From positions 1 to 64,000 of the forward strand of contig NZ_NBXB01000011.1 in NCBI RefSeq assembly GCF_003399635.1: a stretch of 64,000 nt of DNA, written 5' to 3'. Numbering within the stretch: the first letter of the stretch is position 1; every line of letters begins with the position of its first letter. Below are positions 41,889 through 50,957 of the stretch, in pieces. The notes beneath the pieces are model-generated. The model had not been told where the DNA came from. It was given only the letters and a program-made list of their open reading frames with translations, and did no database searches. The translations under genes were made by a program, and so were the position numbers. Origin of the DNA: Subtercola boreus. Its GTDB lineage: Bacteria > Actinomycetota > Actinomycetes > Actinomycetales > Microbacteriaceae.

Positions 41889-44081
41889 GTGGCTCGCAGC
41901 ATCTACATCACCTCCGCCGAGGGGCACTCGGGCAAATCGACCATCGCCCTCGGCGTGCTCGACATTCTTGGCCGGATCGTCGGCCGGGTGGGTGTGTTCC
42001 GTCCGATTGCGAGATCGGTGCATGAGCGCGACTATGTGCTCGAGATGCTGCTGGCGCACGACGGTATCGACCTCGACTACGACGACGCGATCGGCGTCTC
42101 GTATGAGGAGGTGCACGCCGACGCGGATGCCGCACTGTCGCGCATCGTCGAACGTTACAAGGCCGTCGAACGCCGCTGCGACTCGGTCGTCATCCTCGGC
42201 TCGGACTACACCGACGTCGGCAGCCCGTCGGAGCTCTCCTTCAACGCGCGCATCGCCGCCAACCTCGGTGCCCCTGTGCTGCTCGTGCTGGGTGGCCGGG
42301 CGGGCCAGGGCGCCACAGAACTGCTCGGTCACTCCGACGCGCGCAGTCCCGACGACATGCGGCAGATCACCGAGCTGGCCCTGGTGGAGCTGAAGGCGGC
42401 CCACGCGACGCTCCTTGGAATCGTGGCGAACCGCAGCGACCCGGAGAACCTCGAGAAGATCCGCGATTCGATCGCACGGGCAGCGTCCGACGCCCTTTCA
42501 GCGCTGGCCATCCCGACGTCGGTCGACGTGAAGCGATCGCGGGTGCCGATCTGGTCGATTCCCGAGGATCGACTGCTTGTCGCGCCGAGCATGGCGAACC
42601 TCGTCGAGTCGACGGGCGGGGTCATGATCAAGGGCGACCCGCGCCTGCTGGGTCGGGAGGCGCTCGGCGTGGTGGTGGCCGGTATGTCGATGGTGAACGT
42701 GCTGCCCCGGCTCATGGAGGGCGCCGTCGTGGTCATCCCCGGCGATCGCACAGAGGTTCTGCTGGCTGCGTTGATGGCCAACGCTTCGGCGACCTTCCCG
42801 AGCCTGTCGGGAATCATCCTGAACGGTGGCTTCGACCTCCCGGAGCCCATCGAGCGGCTGATCGACGGGCTGGAGGCCTCGCTTCCGATCATCAGCACGC
42901 CGCTCGGCACCTACGACACCGCGGTGCGGATCACCTCGACGAGGGGCCGGCTGGCCGCGGACTCTCAGCGCAAATACGACAGCGCCCTCGCGCTTTTCGA
43001 GCAGTACGTCGACGGCGCGAAACTGCTCGAGCTGCTCGACGTCAGTTCCTCGACCGTCATCACCCCGCTGATGTTCGAATACGGGCTCATCGACCGCGCC
43101 CGTTCGGCGCAGAAGCACATCGTGCTGCCGGAGGGGACGGATGACCGGGTGCTCCGTGCCGCCGCAACCGTTCTGACGCGGGGCATCGCGCGCCTCACCA
43201 TCCTCGGGGAAGAAGACGAGATCCGCTCGCGCGCGACGTCGCTGGGGATCACCCTCGACGACGCAGGCATCGTGAGCCCGTTCGACCCCGAACTCAGGGA
43301 GCGGTTCGCCGAGCAGTATGCGAGCATCCGGGCTCACCGCGGCATCACCCTCGACATGGCGAGGGACACGGTGAGCGATGTCTCGTACTTCGGAACGATG
43401 ATGGTGCACCTCGGACTGGCCGACGGAATGGTGTCCGGGGCAGCGCACACCACGGCTCACACGATCCGGCCCGCCTTTGAGATCATCAAGACCCGCCCCG
43501 AGGTGTCTGTGGTGTCGAGCGTGTTCCTGATGGCGCTCGCCGACCGGGTGCTCGTCTACGGCGACTGCGCGGTGATACCGGATCCGACGGCGACGCAATT
43601 GGCCGACATCGCGATCTCGTCGTCGGAGACGGCTGTGCAGTTCGGCATCGACCCCCGGGTCGCCATGCTGTCGTACTCGACGGGCGTCTCGGGCTCGGGG
43701 GCGGATGTCGAGAAGGTGCGGGAGGCGACAGCGTTCGTGCGCGCGCGCCGGCCCGACCTGCTCGTGGAGGGGCCGATCCAGTACGACGCGGCCGCGGATG
43801 CGGCAGTTGCGGCGGCGAAGATGCCGGATTCCGAGGTGGCCGGTCGCGCAACGGTGTTCATCTTCCCCGACCTGAACACGGGGAACAACACCTACAAGGC
43901 GGTGCAGCGGAGCGCCGGTGCGATAGCGGTCGGGCCGGTGCTGCAGGGACTCAACAAGCCCATCAACGATCTCTCGAGGGGAGCTCTCGTGCAGGACATC
44001 GTCAACACGATCGCTATCACCGCCATCCAGGCGGCAACCGTCCTGGCTGCCGCTTCGACGCCGGCGGGAGCTGAGCTGTGA
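41889..44081 (+). CDS. pta: Phosphate acetyltransferase, long form
   Basis: The 730-aa enzyme interconverts acetyl-CoA and acetyl phosphate. The N-terminal BioD-like P-loop domain has YITSAEGHSGKSTIALGVLDIL; a DRTGG domain follows (about 215-330); the catalytic PTA domain (about 400-725) has HIVLPEGTDDRVLRAA, YFGTMMVHLGLADGMVSGAAHTTAHTIRPAFEII, MLSYSTGVSGSGADVEKV and PDLNTGNNTYKAVQRSAGAIAVGPVLQGL. The GTG start follows AGGAG by 5 nt. A TAGGGT -10 lies at 41835-41840. ackA overlaps its stop by 4 nt. Confidence 0.96.
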   Translation: MARSIYITSAEGHSGKSTIALGVLDILGRIVGRVGVFRPIARSVHERDYVLEMLLAHDGIDLDYDDAIGVSYEEVHADADAALSRIVERYKAVERRCDSVVILGSDYTDVGSPSELSFNARIAANLGAPVLLVLGGRAGQGATELLGHSDARSPDDMRQITELALVELKAAHATLLGIVANRSDPENLEKIRDSIARAASDALSALAIPTSVDVKRSRVPIWSIPEDRLLVAPSMANLVESTGGVMIKGDPRLLGREALGVVVAGMSMVNVLPRLMEGAVVVIPGDRTEVLLAALMANASATFPSLSGIILNGGFDLPEPIERLIDGLEASLPIISTPLGTYDTAVRITSTRGRLAADSQRKYDSALALFEQYVDGAKLLELLDVSSSTVITPLMFEYGLIDRARSAQKHIVLPEGTDDRVLRAAATVLTRGIARLTILGEEDEIRSRATSLGITLDDAGIVSPFDPELRERFAEQYASIRAHRGITLDMARDTVSDVSYFGTMMVHLGLADGMVSGAAHTTAHTIRPAFEIIKTRPEVSVVSSVFLMALADRVLVYGDCAVIPDPTATQLADIAISSSETAVQFGIDPRVAMLSYSTGVSGSGADVEKVREATAFVRARRPDLLVEGPIQYDAAADAAVAAAKMPDSEVAGRATVFIFPDLNTGNNTYKAVQRSAGAIAVGPVLQGLNKPINDLSRGALVQDIVNTIAITAIQAATVLAAASTPAGAEL

Positions 44082-45289
44082 GCGCCGTTCTCGTCATCAA
44101 CAGCGGTTCGTCGTCGCTGAAGTACCAACTGCTCGAAATGATGGGCGAGACCGTGCTGGCAAGCGGGCTCATCGAGAGGATCGGGGAGGATGCCGGTGCG
44201 GTCAAGCACACGGTCTCAGCCAGCTCGACGGCAGGCAATGTGGCCGAAGAGACATTCCGAGGATCGGAGCCGGTGGCAGACCATGCAGCGGCGTTCAGGG
44301 TCATGATCGACGCGTTCGCGTCGCATGGGCCGTCGCTCACCGAGAACCCGCCGATCGTGGTGGGCCACCGGGTCGTGCACGGCGGCAAGCGGTTCTTCGA
44401 GCCGACTGTCGTGACCGATCTCGTCAAGATCAACATCCAAGACCTCTCCGAGCTCGCACCGCTCCACAATCCGGCGAACCTCGACGGCATCACGGCGGCG
44501 CAGGCGGCCTTTCCCGACGTTCCCCACGTCGCGGTGTTCGACACCGCATTCCACGCGACTCTTCCAGCGGCCGCCTACACCTATGCCATCGACGCAGAGC
44601 TTGCGGACAAGCATCGTGTGCGCCGTTACGGTTTTCACGGAACCTCCCACAAATTCGTCTCCGAGGCGGCGGCAGAGTTCCTCGGCCGCGACCTGGAGCA
44701 GCTGAAGACCATCGTGCTGCACCTCGGCAACGGCGCGTCAGCGTGCGCCGTCGACGGTGGCCGGTCGGTCGACACCTCGATGGGTCTCACCCCGCTCGAA
44801 GGCCTCGTGATGGGCACCCGGTCGGGCGATCTCGATCCGGCAGTGCTCGTGCACCTGCACCGGAGGGCCGGCCTCGGCTTCGACGAGCTCGACACGCTGC
44901 TGAACCGGCGAAGCGGGTTGGTCGGGTTGAGCGGGCGGGGCGACATGCGCGACGTCGTCGAGGCGGGCGACTCCGGTGATGAGGCGGCAGCGCTGGCGCT
45001 CGACGTGTACCTGCACCGGTTGAAGCACTACGTGGGTTCGTACATCGCGGTACTCGGCGGAGTCGACGCGATCGTCTTCACGGCCGGGGTGGGAGAGAAC
45101 AGCGTGGCTGTGCGCGGCCGTGCGCTGGAGGGCCTCGAGTGGATGGGCATCCGGATCGATCCGCAACGGAACGAGTCGAGGGAGCGCGGGCCGCGCCTCA
45201 TCTCCTCCGACGACTCGGCGGTGGCCGTGCTGGTGGTGCCGACGAACGAGGAGCTGGAGATCGCCCGGCAGTCGCTGTCGGTGATCTGA
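44078..45289 (+). CDS. ackA: Acetate kinase
   Basis: The 403-aa enzyme converts acetyl phosphate and ADP to acetate and ATP. Signatures: VLVINSGSSSLKYQLLE (ASKHA phosphate loop), VVGHRVVHGGKRF (catalytic Arg), LAPLHNPANLDGI, FDTAFHATLP, RRYGFHGTSHKFVS (catalytic His), LHLGNGASACAVDGGRSVDTSMGLTPLEGLVMGTRSGDLDP and FTAGVGENS. The GTG start overlaps the pta stop, so the two are translated together. Confidence 0.97.
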   Translation: MSAVLVINSGSSSLKYQLLEMMGETVLASGLIERIGEDAGAVKHTVSASSTAGNVAEETFRGSEPVADHAAAFRVMIDAFASHGPSLTENPPIVVGHRVVHGGKRFFEPTVVTDLVKINIQDLSELAPLHNPANLDGITAAQAAFPDVPHVAVFDTAFHATLPAAAYTYAIDAELADKHRVRRYGFHGTSHKFVSEAAAEFLGRDLEQLKTIVLHLGNGASACAVDGGRSVDTSMGLTPLEGLVMGTRSGDLDPAVLVHLHRRAGLGFDELDTLLNRRSGLVGLSGRGDMRDVVEAGDSGDEAAALALDVYLHRLKHYVGSYIAVLGGVDAIVFTAGVGENSVAVRGRALEGLEWMGIRIDPQRNESRERGPRLISSDDSAVAVLVVPTNEELEIARQSLSVI

Positions 45290-45352
45290 TTCGGGCCGAG
45301 CGCCCCATCGGGCTCAGCGGTCCGTCGGGCCGTCGGGCCGAGCGCCGAGCGC

Positions 45353-45621
45353 TCAGTCGGCGATGAGGCGCTTGCCGAGGCTGACGGTGTGGTCGGGTTC
45401 GTAGCCCAGCGCGTCGTAGAAGGCGAGCACGCCCTCGTTGCCCGCCCGCACCTGCAGGTTCAGTTTCGGGCATCCGATACCGACGAGCAGACGTTCGGCC
45501 TCGGCCATGAAGGCCCCGCCGTGACCGTGGCCGCGGTGCCCGGGTGAGACAGCCAGGTAGTTCACCCAGCCCGATGGCCGTCGAAGCCGGTGTCTGACCG
45601 ATCGAATGGGCGAATCAGCAT
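45353..45621 (-). pseudogene. Decayed GNAT acetyltransferase
   Basis: The 5' part encodes MLIRPFDRSDT, the usual first strand of a YpeA-type GNAT, joined directly to GFDGHR. About 45 residues normally found between them are missing. A one-base loss then shifts frame at about 45567-45572: CGGGCTGGGTGA here reads R-A-G-stop where CGG-GGC-TGG-GTG would give R-G-W-V. The second frame continues NYLAVSPGHRGHGHGGAFMAEAERLL and KLNLQVRAGNEGVLAFYDALGYEPDH to the natural end. The acetyl-CoA loop RGHGHG is intact but the N-terminal half is lost, so function is unlikely. Confidence 0.75.
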
Positions 45622-45738
45622 CGTTCGAGCATAGGAGATCGCTTCCGCCCGCCCTCCACAGGGCCTGTCTGGTCGTGACCTCTCCACAGGTTCGACGGTG
45701 GGGGGCCGGGCGTCAGTGGTGGCGGATACGATTGCTCC

Positions 45739-48504
45739 ATGGTCACAGCCCTTTACCGCCGCTACAGGCCTGAGACGTTCGGCGAGATGATCGGCCAGTC
45801 GCAGGTCACCGAGCCGTTGATGACGGCGCTGCGCACGAACAGGGTGAACCACGCCTACCTCTTCAGTGGGCCCCGGGGATGCGGCAAGACCACTTCGGCG
45901 CGCATCCTCGCCCGCTGCCTCAACTGTGCAGAGGGCCCGACCGACACGCCGTGCGGGGTCTGCCCGAGCTGTGTCGAGCTCTCCCGCGACGGATCCGGTT
46001 CGCTCGATGTGGTCGAGATCGACGCGGCGAGCCACAACGGTGTCGATGACGCGAGAGACCTCCGCGAGCGTGCGGTCTTCGCTCCCGCCCGTGACCGGTA
46101 CAAGATCTTCATCCTCGATGAGGCGCACATGGTCACACCGCAGGGCTTCAACGCGCTGCTGAAGATCGTCGAAGAACCGCCGGAGCACATCAAGTTCATC
46201 TTCGCGACCACCGAGCCCGACAAGGTCATCGGAACGATCCGGTCGCGTACGCACCACTACCCCTTCCGGCTCATCCCGCCCGCGCAGTTGCTCGAATACG
46301 TGCAGGCGCTCTGCGAGATCGAGGGCATCACGGCGGCGCCCGGGGTGCTGCCGCTCGTGGTAAGGGCGGGTGGAGGATCCGCTCGTGACACTCTGTCGCT
46401 GCTCGACCAGCTGATCGCCGGTTCAGAGAGCAACAACATCGAGTACGAACGCGCCGTGGCGTTGCTCGGCTACACCCACGCGTCGCTTCTCGGCGAAGTG
46501 ATCGACGCCCTCGGTGCCCATGACTCGGAGGGTGCCTTCGGTGCGGTCGACCGGGTCATCCAGACAGGGCAGGATCCGCGCCGGTTCGTCGAAGACCTGC
46601 TCGAACGCCTGCGAGATGTCATCATCGTCTCCGCGACGCGGTCGGCAGAAGGCGCGGCAGCGGTTCTCCGCGGAATGCCGAGCGACGACATCCTGCAGAT
46701 GCAGCAGCAGGCCGCCCTCTTCGGTTCGGCCGAACTCTCCCGCACGGCGGACATCGTGAACGCCGCCCTCACCGAGATGACGGGTGCGACCTCACCTCGC
46801 CTGCACCTCGAGCTGATGATCGCACGGGTGCTGGTGCTGGCGAGCGACGACACCGCGCGAGGCGCTTTGGCTCGCGTGGAACGGCTCGAACGTCGCGTGG
46901 GCGTCGACGGTGCGATCGAGGGGGCGCCGACGATCTCGGCCGGTGGCTCCTCCGCATCAGGCTCTTCGCCTGCCGGCTCGGTAACTGCTGGTTCCGCTCC
47001 TGCTGGTTCGTCGGCTGGTCGTCCACCCGCTCCCGGAGTCCGGGAAGCCGGATCCGGCAGCGGATCGTCGAACCGCACCGGCTCCGGTGGGGCCTCCGGT
47101 GCCTCGTGGCCGGCCCGGGCCAGCGATTCGCCGCCCGAACGCGCCTACAGTATCGATCGACCGTCTGGGTCCTTCGCTGTAGCAGGCGCCGCGGCACAGG
47201 AGTCGGCTGCTCCCGCGGCGCCAGAGTCTTCGCCCACTGCGTCCATCAGTGACGCGCCCACCGTCGACGCGTCGACTGTTGATGCGCCAACCGGCGAGGT
47301 GCGGCCTGCTGGCGTTCCGGCAGCTCCGATGGCTGCCTCCTCGGGCCTGACTCCGCCGGCCACGGCCGGCTCGCCGGTGACGTTCGCGCAGCTGCGCGAC
47401 TCCTGGCCGCAGATCCTCGAGACCGTTGAGAAGAGCAAGCGGTCGGCATGGATGATCGTCTACACCGGCTCGATCCGGGCGCTCGAGGGCGACGTTCTGA
47501 CGCTGACGTTCCCGAGCCAGAACGATGTCGACAACTTCAAGCAGCAGCAGGCGCCGGGCCAGGGTGTCAGCGAGGTCCTTCGCCAGGCCATCGTCGACGT
47601 GCTCGGCCTCCGGGTGAAGTTCATTGCACGTGTCGACGCAACGAATCCCGGCTCGCCCGAGGCCCGGGCCGTCGCCGGGGGCCTGGCCGCTGGCGGAAGC
47701 CCAGCCGCTGGTGCAGGCCCGGATGTGGGCCGACCTGCAGCCTCGGCGGTGACACCACCCGTTGCTGCGTCGCCCGCTACCGCGGCTCGCGTGTCGGCCC
47801 CGTCTGCGCCGGTGGCGACACCCACCCCCGTCCCCGCCGCTCCCACCTCGCCCGGCAGACAGCAGCAGGCCGCCGCGGGCGCGCCCCTCCGGCGCCCGGC
47901 CACGTCGGGCGGGGCTCCGACCACCTCGTGGCCCGTTGTCGCGATCCCCGTGTCGAGCCCCGAGCCCGAGGAACCGGTGCGCGTGGGCTCCGTAGCGGTC
48001 GACATTCCGAGACCTGCCAACCCGGGGCCTGCCAACCCCGGGTCTGCCAACGCGGGGCCTGTCAGCCCAGGGTCCGCCAACCGGGGGCCCACCCCCTCGG
48101 CCACAGCCACTCCGCGGTCCGAGATCCCGGCCTCCGAGATACCGGACGACATTCCGGAGGACATTCCCGAAGGGAACGTTCCCGATTTCGACCCGTCCGC
48201 GTCATGGGCCGGTTCCGACGACGACATCCCTCTGGCGGCCGGTCCCTCCGACGAGTCGTTCGGCTTGCCGTCGGGGGCACCCCGCCAGAACCCGATCCAG
48301 CCACCGGCCACCTCGACGATGCCGAGATCGACCCCGCCTGCCGCAACCGGACGACCGGCTCGGCCCGCAGCATCCGATCGACCCGTCCCCCAGTTCGGTG
48401 AGAAGCAGCGCTACGGCGAGGCGGTCGTGCGGGAGATCCTCGGTGCGAGCTTCATCGAGGAACGCCCCGTGGTCCCGCGCCGGGCGCCGGAGCGGGAGGG
48501 CTAG
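45739..48504 (+). CDS. dnaX: DNA polymerase III subunits gamma and tau
   Basis: The 921-aa clamp-loader subunit has LYRRYRPETFGEMIGQ, Walker A FSGPRGCGKTTSARIL near residues 42-57, the zinc module CLNC...CGVCPSC, Walker B IFILDEAH and sensor 1 FIFATTEPDKVI. Domain III extends to about 370. A long Ala/Pro/Ser-rich region follows, interrupted by a folded segment (WPQILETVEKSKRSAWMIVYTGSIRALEGD, about 552-625) typical of the actinobacterial tau, and a conserved C-terminal helix (QRYGEAVVREILGASFIEE). Five 15-bp tandem units lie at 48013-48087. TACGAT (45727-45732) is 6 nt before the ATG, pointing to leaderless expression. recR follows by 3 nt. Confidence 0.96.
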   Translation: MVTALYRRYRPETFGEMIGQSQVTEPLMTALRTNRVNHAYLFSGPRGCGKTTSARILARCLNCAEGPTDTPCGVCPSCVELSRDGSGSLDVVEIDAASHNGVDDARDLRERAVFAPARDRYKIFILDEAHMVTPQGFNALLKIVEEPPEHIKFIFATTEPDKVIGTIRSRTHHYPFRLIPPAQLLEYVQALCEIEGITAAPGVLPLVVRAGGGSARDTLSLLDQLIAGSESNNIEYERAVALLGYTHASLLGEVIDALGAHDSEGAFGAVDRVIQTGQDPRRFVEDLLERLRDVIIVSATRSAEGAAAVLRGMPSDDILQMQQQAALFGSAELSRTADIVNAALTEMTGATSPRLHLELMIARVLVLASDDTARGALARVERLERRVGVDGAIEGAPTISAGGSSASGSSPAGSVTAGSAPAGSSAGRPPAPGVREAGSGSGSSNRTGSGGASGASWPARASDSPPERAYSIDRPSGSFAVAGAAAQESAAPAAPESSPTASISDAPTVDASTVDAPTGEVRPAGVPAAPMAASSGLTPPATAGSPVTFAQLRDSWPQILETVEKSKRSAWMIVYTGSIRALEGDVLTLTFPSQNDVDNFKQQQAPGQGVSEVLRQAIVDVLGLRVKFIARVDATNPGSPEARAVAGGLAAGGSPAAGAGPDVGRPAASAVTPPVAASPATAARVSAPSAPVATPTPVPAAPTSPGRQQQAAAGAPLRRPATSGGAPTTSWPVVAIPVSSPEPEEPVRVGSVAVDIPRPANPGPANPGSANAGPVSPGSANRGPTPSATATPRSEIPASEIPDDIPEDIPEGNVPDFDPSASWAGSDDDIPLAAGPSDESFGLPSGAPRQNPIQPPATSTMPRSTPPAATGRPARPAASDRPVPQFGEKQRYGEAVVREILGASFIEERPVVPRRAPEREG

Positions 48505-48507
48505 GCC

Positions 48508-49107
48508 GTGTACGAGGGAATCATCCAGGAACTGATCGACGAGCTCGGTCGGCTGCCCGGCATCGGTCCGAAGTCCGCACAGCGCATCGCCTTCCACATT
48601 CTGCAGACGGAGTCGTTCGACGTCACCCGGCTCGCCGAGGTGCTCATCGAGGTGCGCGACAAGGTGCACTTCTGTTCGATCTGCGGGAACGTCTCCGAGC
48701 AGGACACCTGCGCGATCTGCCGCGATCCACGACGGTCGCAGAACGTCATCTGCGTGGTCGAGGAGGCCAAGGACGTGGTGGCCATCGAGCGCACGCGCGA
48801 GTTCCGTGGGCTCTACCATGTGCTCGGTGGAGCGATCAGCCCGATCGACGGTATCGGCCCCGACAACCTGCGCATCCGCGAGCTCATGAGGCGTCTCGCA
48901 GACGCCACGGTTGAAGAGGTCATCATCGCCACTGACCCCAATCTCGAAGGCGAGGCGACGGCGACCTACCTGTCGCGCCTGCTCACGACGCTGGAGATCC
49001 GGGTCACGCGACTGGCATCCGGGCTGCCGGTGGGAGGCGACCTCGAATACGCCGACGAGGTCACGCTCGGCCGTGCGTTCGAGGGTCGCCGGCTGGTCGA
49101 GCAGTAG
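48508..49107 (+). CDS. recR: Recombination protein RecR
   Basis: The 199-aa protein loads RecA with RecO/RecF at gaps. It has the N-terminal HhH region ([24 protein letters not shown]), the four-Cys zinc finger [19 protein letters not shown] near residues 54-72, and a Toprim domain with [17 protein letters not shown] and [22 protein letters not shown] start, 3 nt after dnaX; the dnaX-recR pair is conserved in most bacteria. Confidence 0.97.
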   Translation: MYEGIIQELIDELGRLPGIGPKSAQRIAFHILQTESFDVTRLAEVLIEVRDKVHFCSICGNVSEQDTCAICRDPRRSQNVICVVEEAKDVVAIERTREFRGLYHVLGGAISPIDGIGPDNLRIRELMRRLADATVEEVIIATDPNLEGEATATYLSRLLTTLEIRVTRLASGLPVGGDLEYADEVTLGRAFEGRRLVEQ

Positions 49108-49243
49108 CATGCGCTGGCGTCCTCCTGCTCCCGGGCACGGCGCCGGTGCGCCTGGCGGTCGCGGTGGTTCCGCCGCTGCCGGATCCACCCCGCCTGCTGA
49201 TCCACGCCCACCCGAACGACCCCAGAACACGACGGGACCCACG

Positions 49244-50914
49244 ATGGATGACACCGCCCCGCCCCAGGAGCACGACGGAACAACGGCCGGCACACTGGCG
49301 CCCGAGTGGTTCGGAGACCCGGGCCTGCTCGCCGCCTTCAGGAGGTACGAGCGAGCGCTGATGACGAACGATGTGCCTGAGCTCGACGAACTCTTCGCCG
49401 CGGGGAGCGGAACTGTGCGGAGTGAGGCCGGATCGGCCCTGGTGGGTCACGACAACATCGCCGTGTTCCGTGCGGCGCGGCCCCCTGTTCCCCTGCGTTT
49501 CCTCCGCCGCGTGCACCTCCGCCCGATTTCTGCAGACGCGGCAGTGATCATCGCCGAGACTCTGCGGGGAGACCGTGGAACCGGCAGCCAGACGCAACTG
49601 TGGCAGCGCATCGATGGCACATGGGCGGTGACGGTCGCGCATGTCTCGACCGTGCCCGGGATGCAGTTCAGCCCACCGACGCTCTCGGCCGCTGAAGCGC
49701 GGGCGATCTGGGTCACGCCCGAAGATCGTCGTCCCCTGGAACCGTCTGTCGCCTACCCGGACGGCACTGACCGCGTCGGAACCCTCGCCGGGGTGCGGGT
49801 TGCCGTGAAAGACCTGTTCGCCATCGCCGGCGAGACGATCGGCGCCGGCAATCCGATCTACCGTGCCAGCCGGAGCCCCGAGACCACGACGGCTCCGGCG
49901 GTGGCGGCGCTCCTCCACGAGGGCGCCGAGATCACCGGGCTCGCCCAGACCGACGAGCTGGCGTTCTCGATCGCGGGAACCAACGTGCATTACGGCACGC
50001 CACCGAACCCCGCTGCCCCGGGACGCATCCCCGGGGGGTCCACGAGTGGTCCTGCCTCGGCGGTGGCGCTCGGGCTCGCCGACCTCGGGCTCGGTACCGA
50101 CACGGCCGGCTCCATTCGGGTGCCGGGGTCGTACACGGGGCTCTACGGCCTCCGCACGACCCACAATGCCGTGTCCCGCGAGGGTCTCGTTCCCCTCGCT
50201 CCCAGTTTCGACACCGTCGGCCTTCTGGCGCGGGAGCTTCCGACGCTGGCGGCAGGCACCCGTGCCCTGCTCTCGACCGGCGACGGCCTGGGCGCATCAG
50301 CGGAGCAGCCGGGGATCTCGACCCTCCTGGTCGACCCTGCTCTCACCGCGCTGGCGGATCCGGATGCGCGCCTGAGTCTCGAGGCCGGCGTGCGTGCACT
50401 CTCCCTCGCCTCGGGAGCGCAGGTGGTGCAGAGCGCGGGCGCCGTGGCGCTCGATCCAGCGGAGCTCGAGCAGTGGTTCGATGCCTTCCGCACGGTGCAG
50501 CAGTACGAGGCCTGGGCGTCCGACCGCGCATTCGTCGAGGCGAATCCCGGGGCGCTCGACCCGGCGATCGCCGAGCGATTCCGTCTCGCCAGCGGCATCA
50601 CAGAGGGCGAGGCTCAGGATGCTCGGCAGATGCTCGCGCGAGCAACCCTCCGGCTGGAGCAGCTGGTGCCCTCCGGCACTGCGCTCGCGCTGCCGTCGAC
50701 CTCAGGACCTGCCCCGGCCCTCGACGCCTCGCCTGCTGAGATCGATCGGGTTCGCGGTGCCACCCTGCGCCTGACCTGCCTCGCGTCGCTGTCGGGACTC
50801 CCCGCGCTCACCATGCCCTACGGCCGGGTCGGCACGCTACCGGTCGGGCTCTGCCTGATCGGTGCCCGCGGGGCCGATCTTCAGATCATCGGGCTGGCGA
50901 CCCCGCGCCACTGA
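49244..50914 (+). CDS. AtzH-like domain fused to an amidase
   Basis: The 556-aa protein has two domains. Residues about 20-150 form an AtzH/SnoaL-like cone (FRRYERALMTNDVPELDELFAAG, SALVGHDNIAVFRAARP, VTVAHVSTVPG). Residues about 160-556 form an amidase-signature hydrolase with the Ser-cisSer-Lys triad: VAVKDLF (Lys near 189), GGSTSGPASAVALG (cis-Ser) and GTDTAGSIRVPGSYTGLYGLR (nucleophile Ser). It would hydrolyse an amide such as allophanate or a ureido compound. I chose the ATG at 49244; an in-frame ATG at 49109, 2 nt after recR, would add 45 Gly/Pro-rich residues. Third-position bias persists there, so the longer form is possible. Confidence 0.88.
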   Translation: MDDTAPPQEHDGTTAGTLAPEWFGDPGLLAAFRRYERALMTNDVPELDELFAAGSGTVRSEAGSALVGHDNIAVFRAARPPVPLRFLRRVHLRPISADAAVIIAETLRGDRGTGSQTQLWQRIDGTWAVTVAHVSTVPGMQFSPPTLSAAEARAIWVTPEDRRPLEPSVAYPDGTDRVGTLAGVRVAVKDLFAIAGETIGAGNPIYRASRSPETTTAPAVAALLHEGAEITGLAQTDELAFSIAGTNVHYGTPPNPAAPGRIPGGSTSGPASAVALGLADLGLGTDTAGSIRVPGSYTGLYGLRTTHNAVSREGLVPLAPSFDTVGLLARELPTLAAGTRALLSTGDGLGASAEQPGISTLLVDPALTALADPDARLSLEAGVRALSLASGAQVVQSAGAVALDPAELEQWFDAFRTVQQYEAWASDRAFVEANPGALDPAIAERFRLASGITEGEAQDARQMLARATLRLEQLVPSGTALALPSTSGPAPALDASPAEIDRVRGATLRLTCLASLSGLPALTMPYGRVGTLPVGLCLIGARGADLQIIGLATPRH

Positions 50915-50926
50915 CCGGGGGGAGGA

Positions 50927-50957
50927 GCTGCTGAAGGCGTGGCCCGTCTTCAGCAGC
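50927..50957. terminator. Shared hairpin between convergent genes
   Basis: GCTGCTGAAG (50927-50936) pairs perfectly with CTTCAGCAGC (50948-50957). It lies 13 bp after the amidase stop and overlaps the last codons of the minus-strand gene ending at 50950, so it may serve both directions. Confidence 0.6.

Noticed and set aside
49109-49243. Upstream start for the amidase fusion
   Set aside because: Not excluded, but the added residues are low-complexity Gly/Pro/Ala and precede any domain; the ATG at 49244 was preferred.
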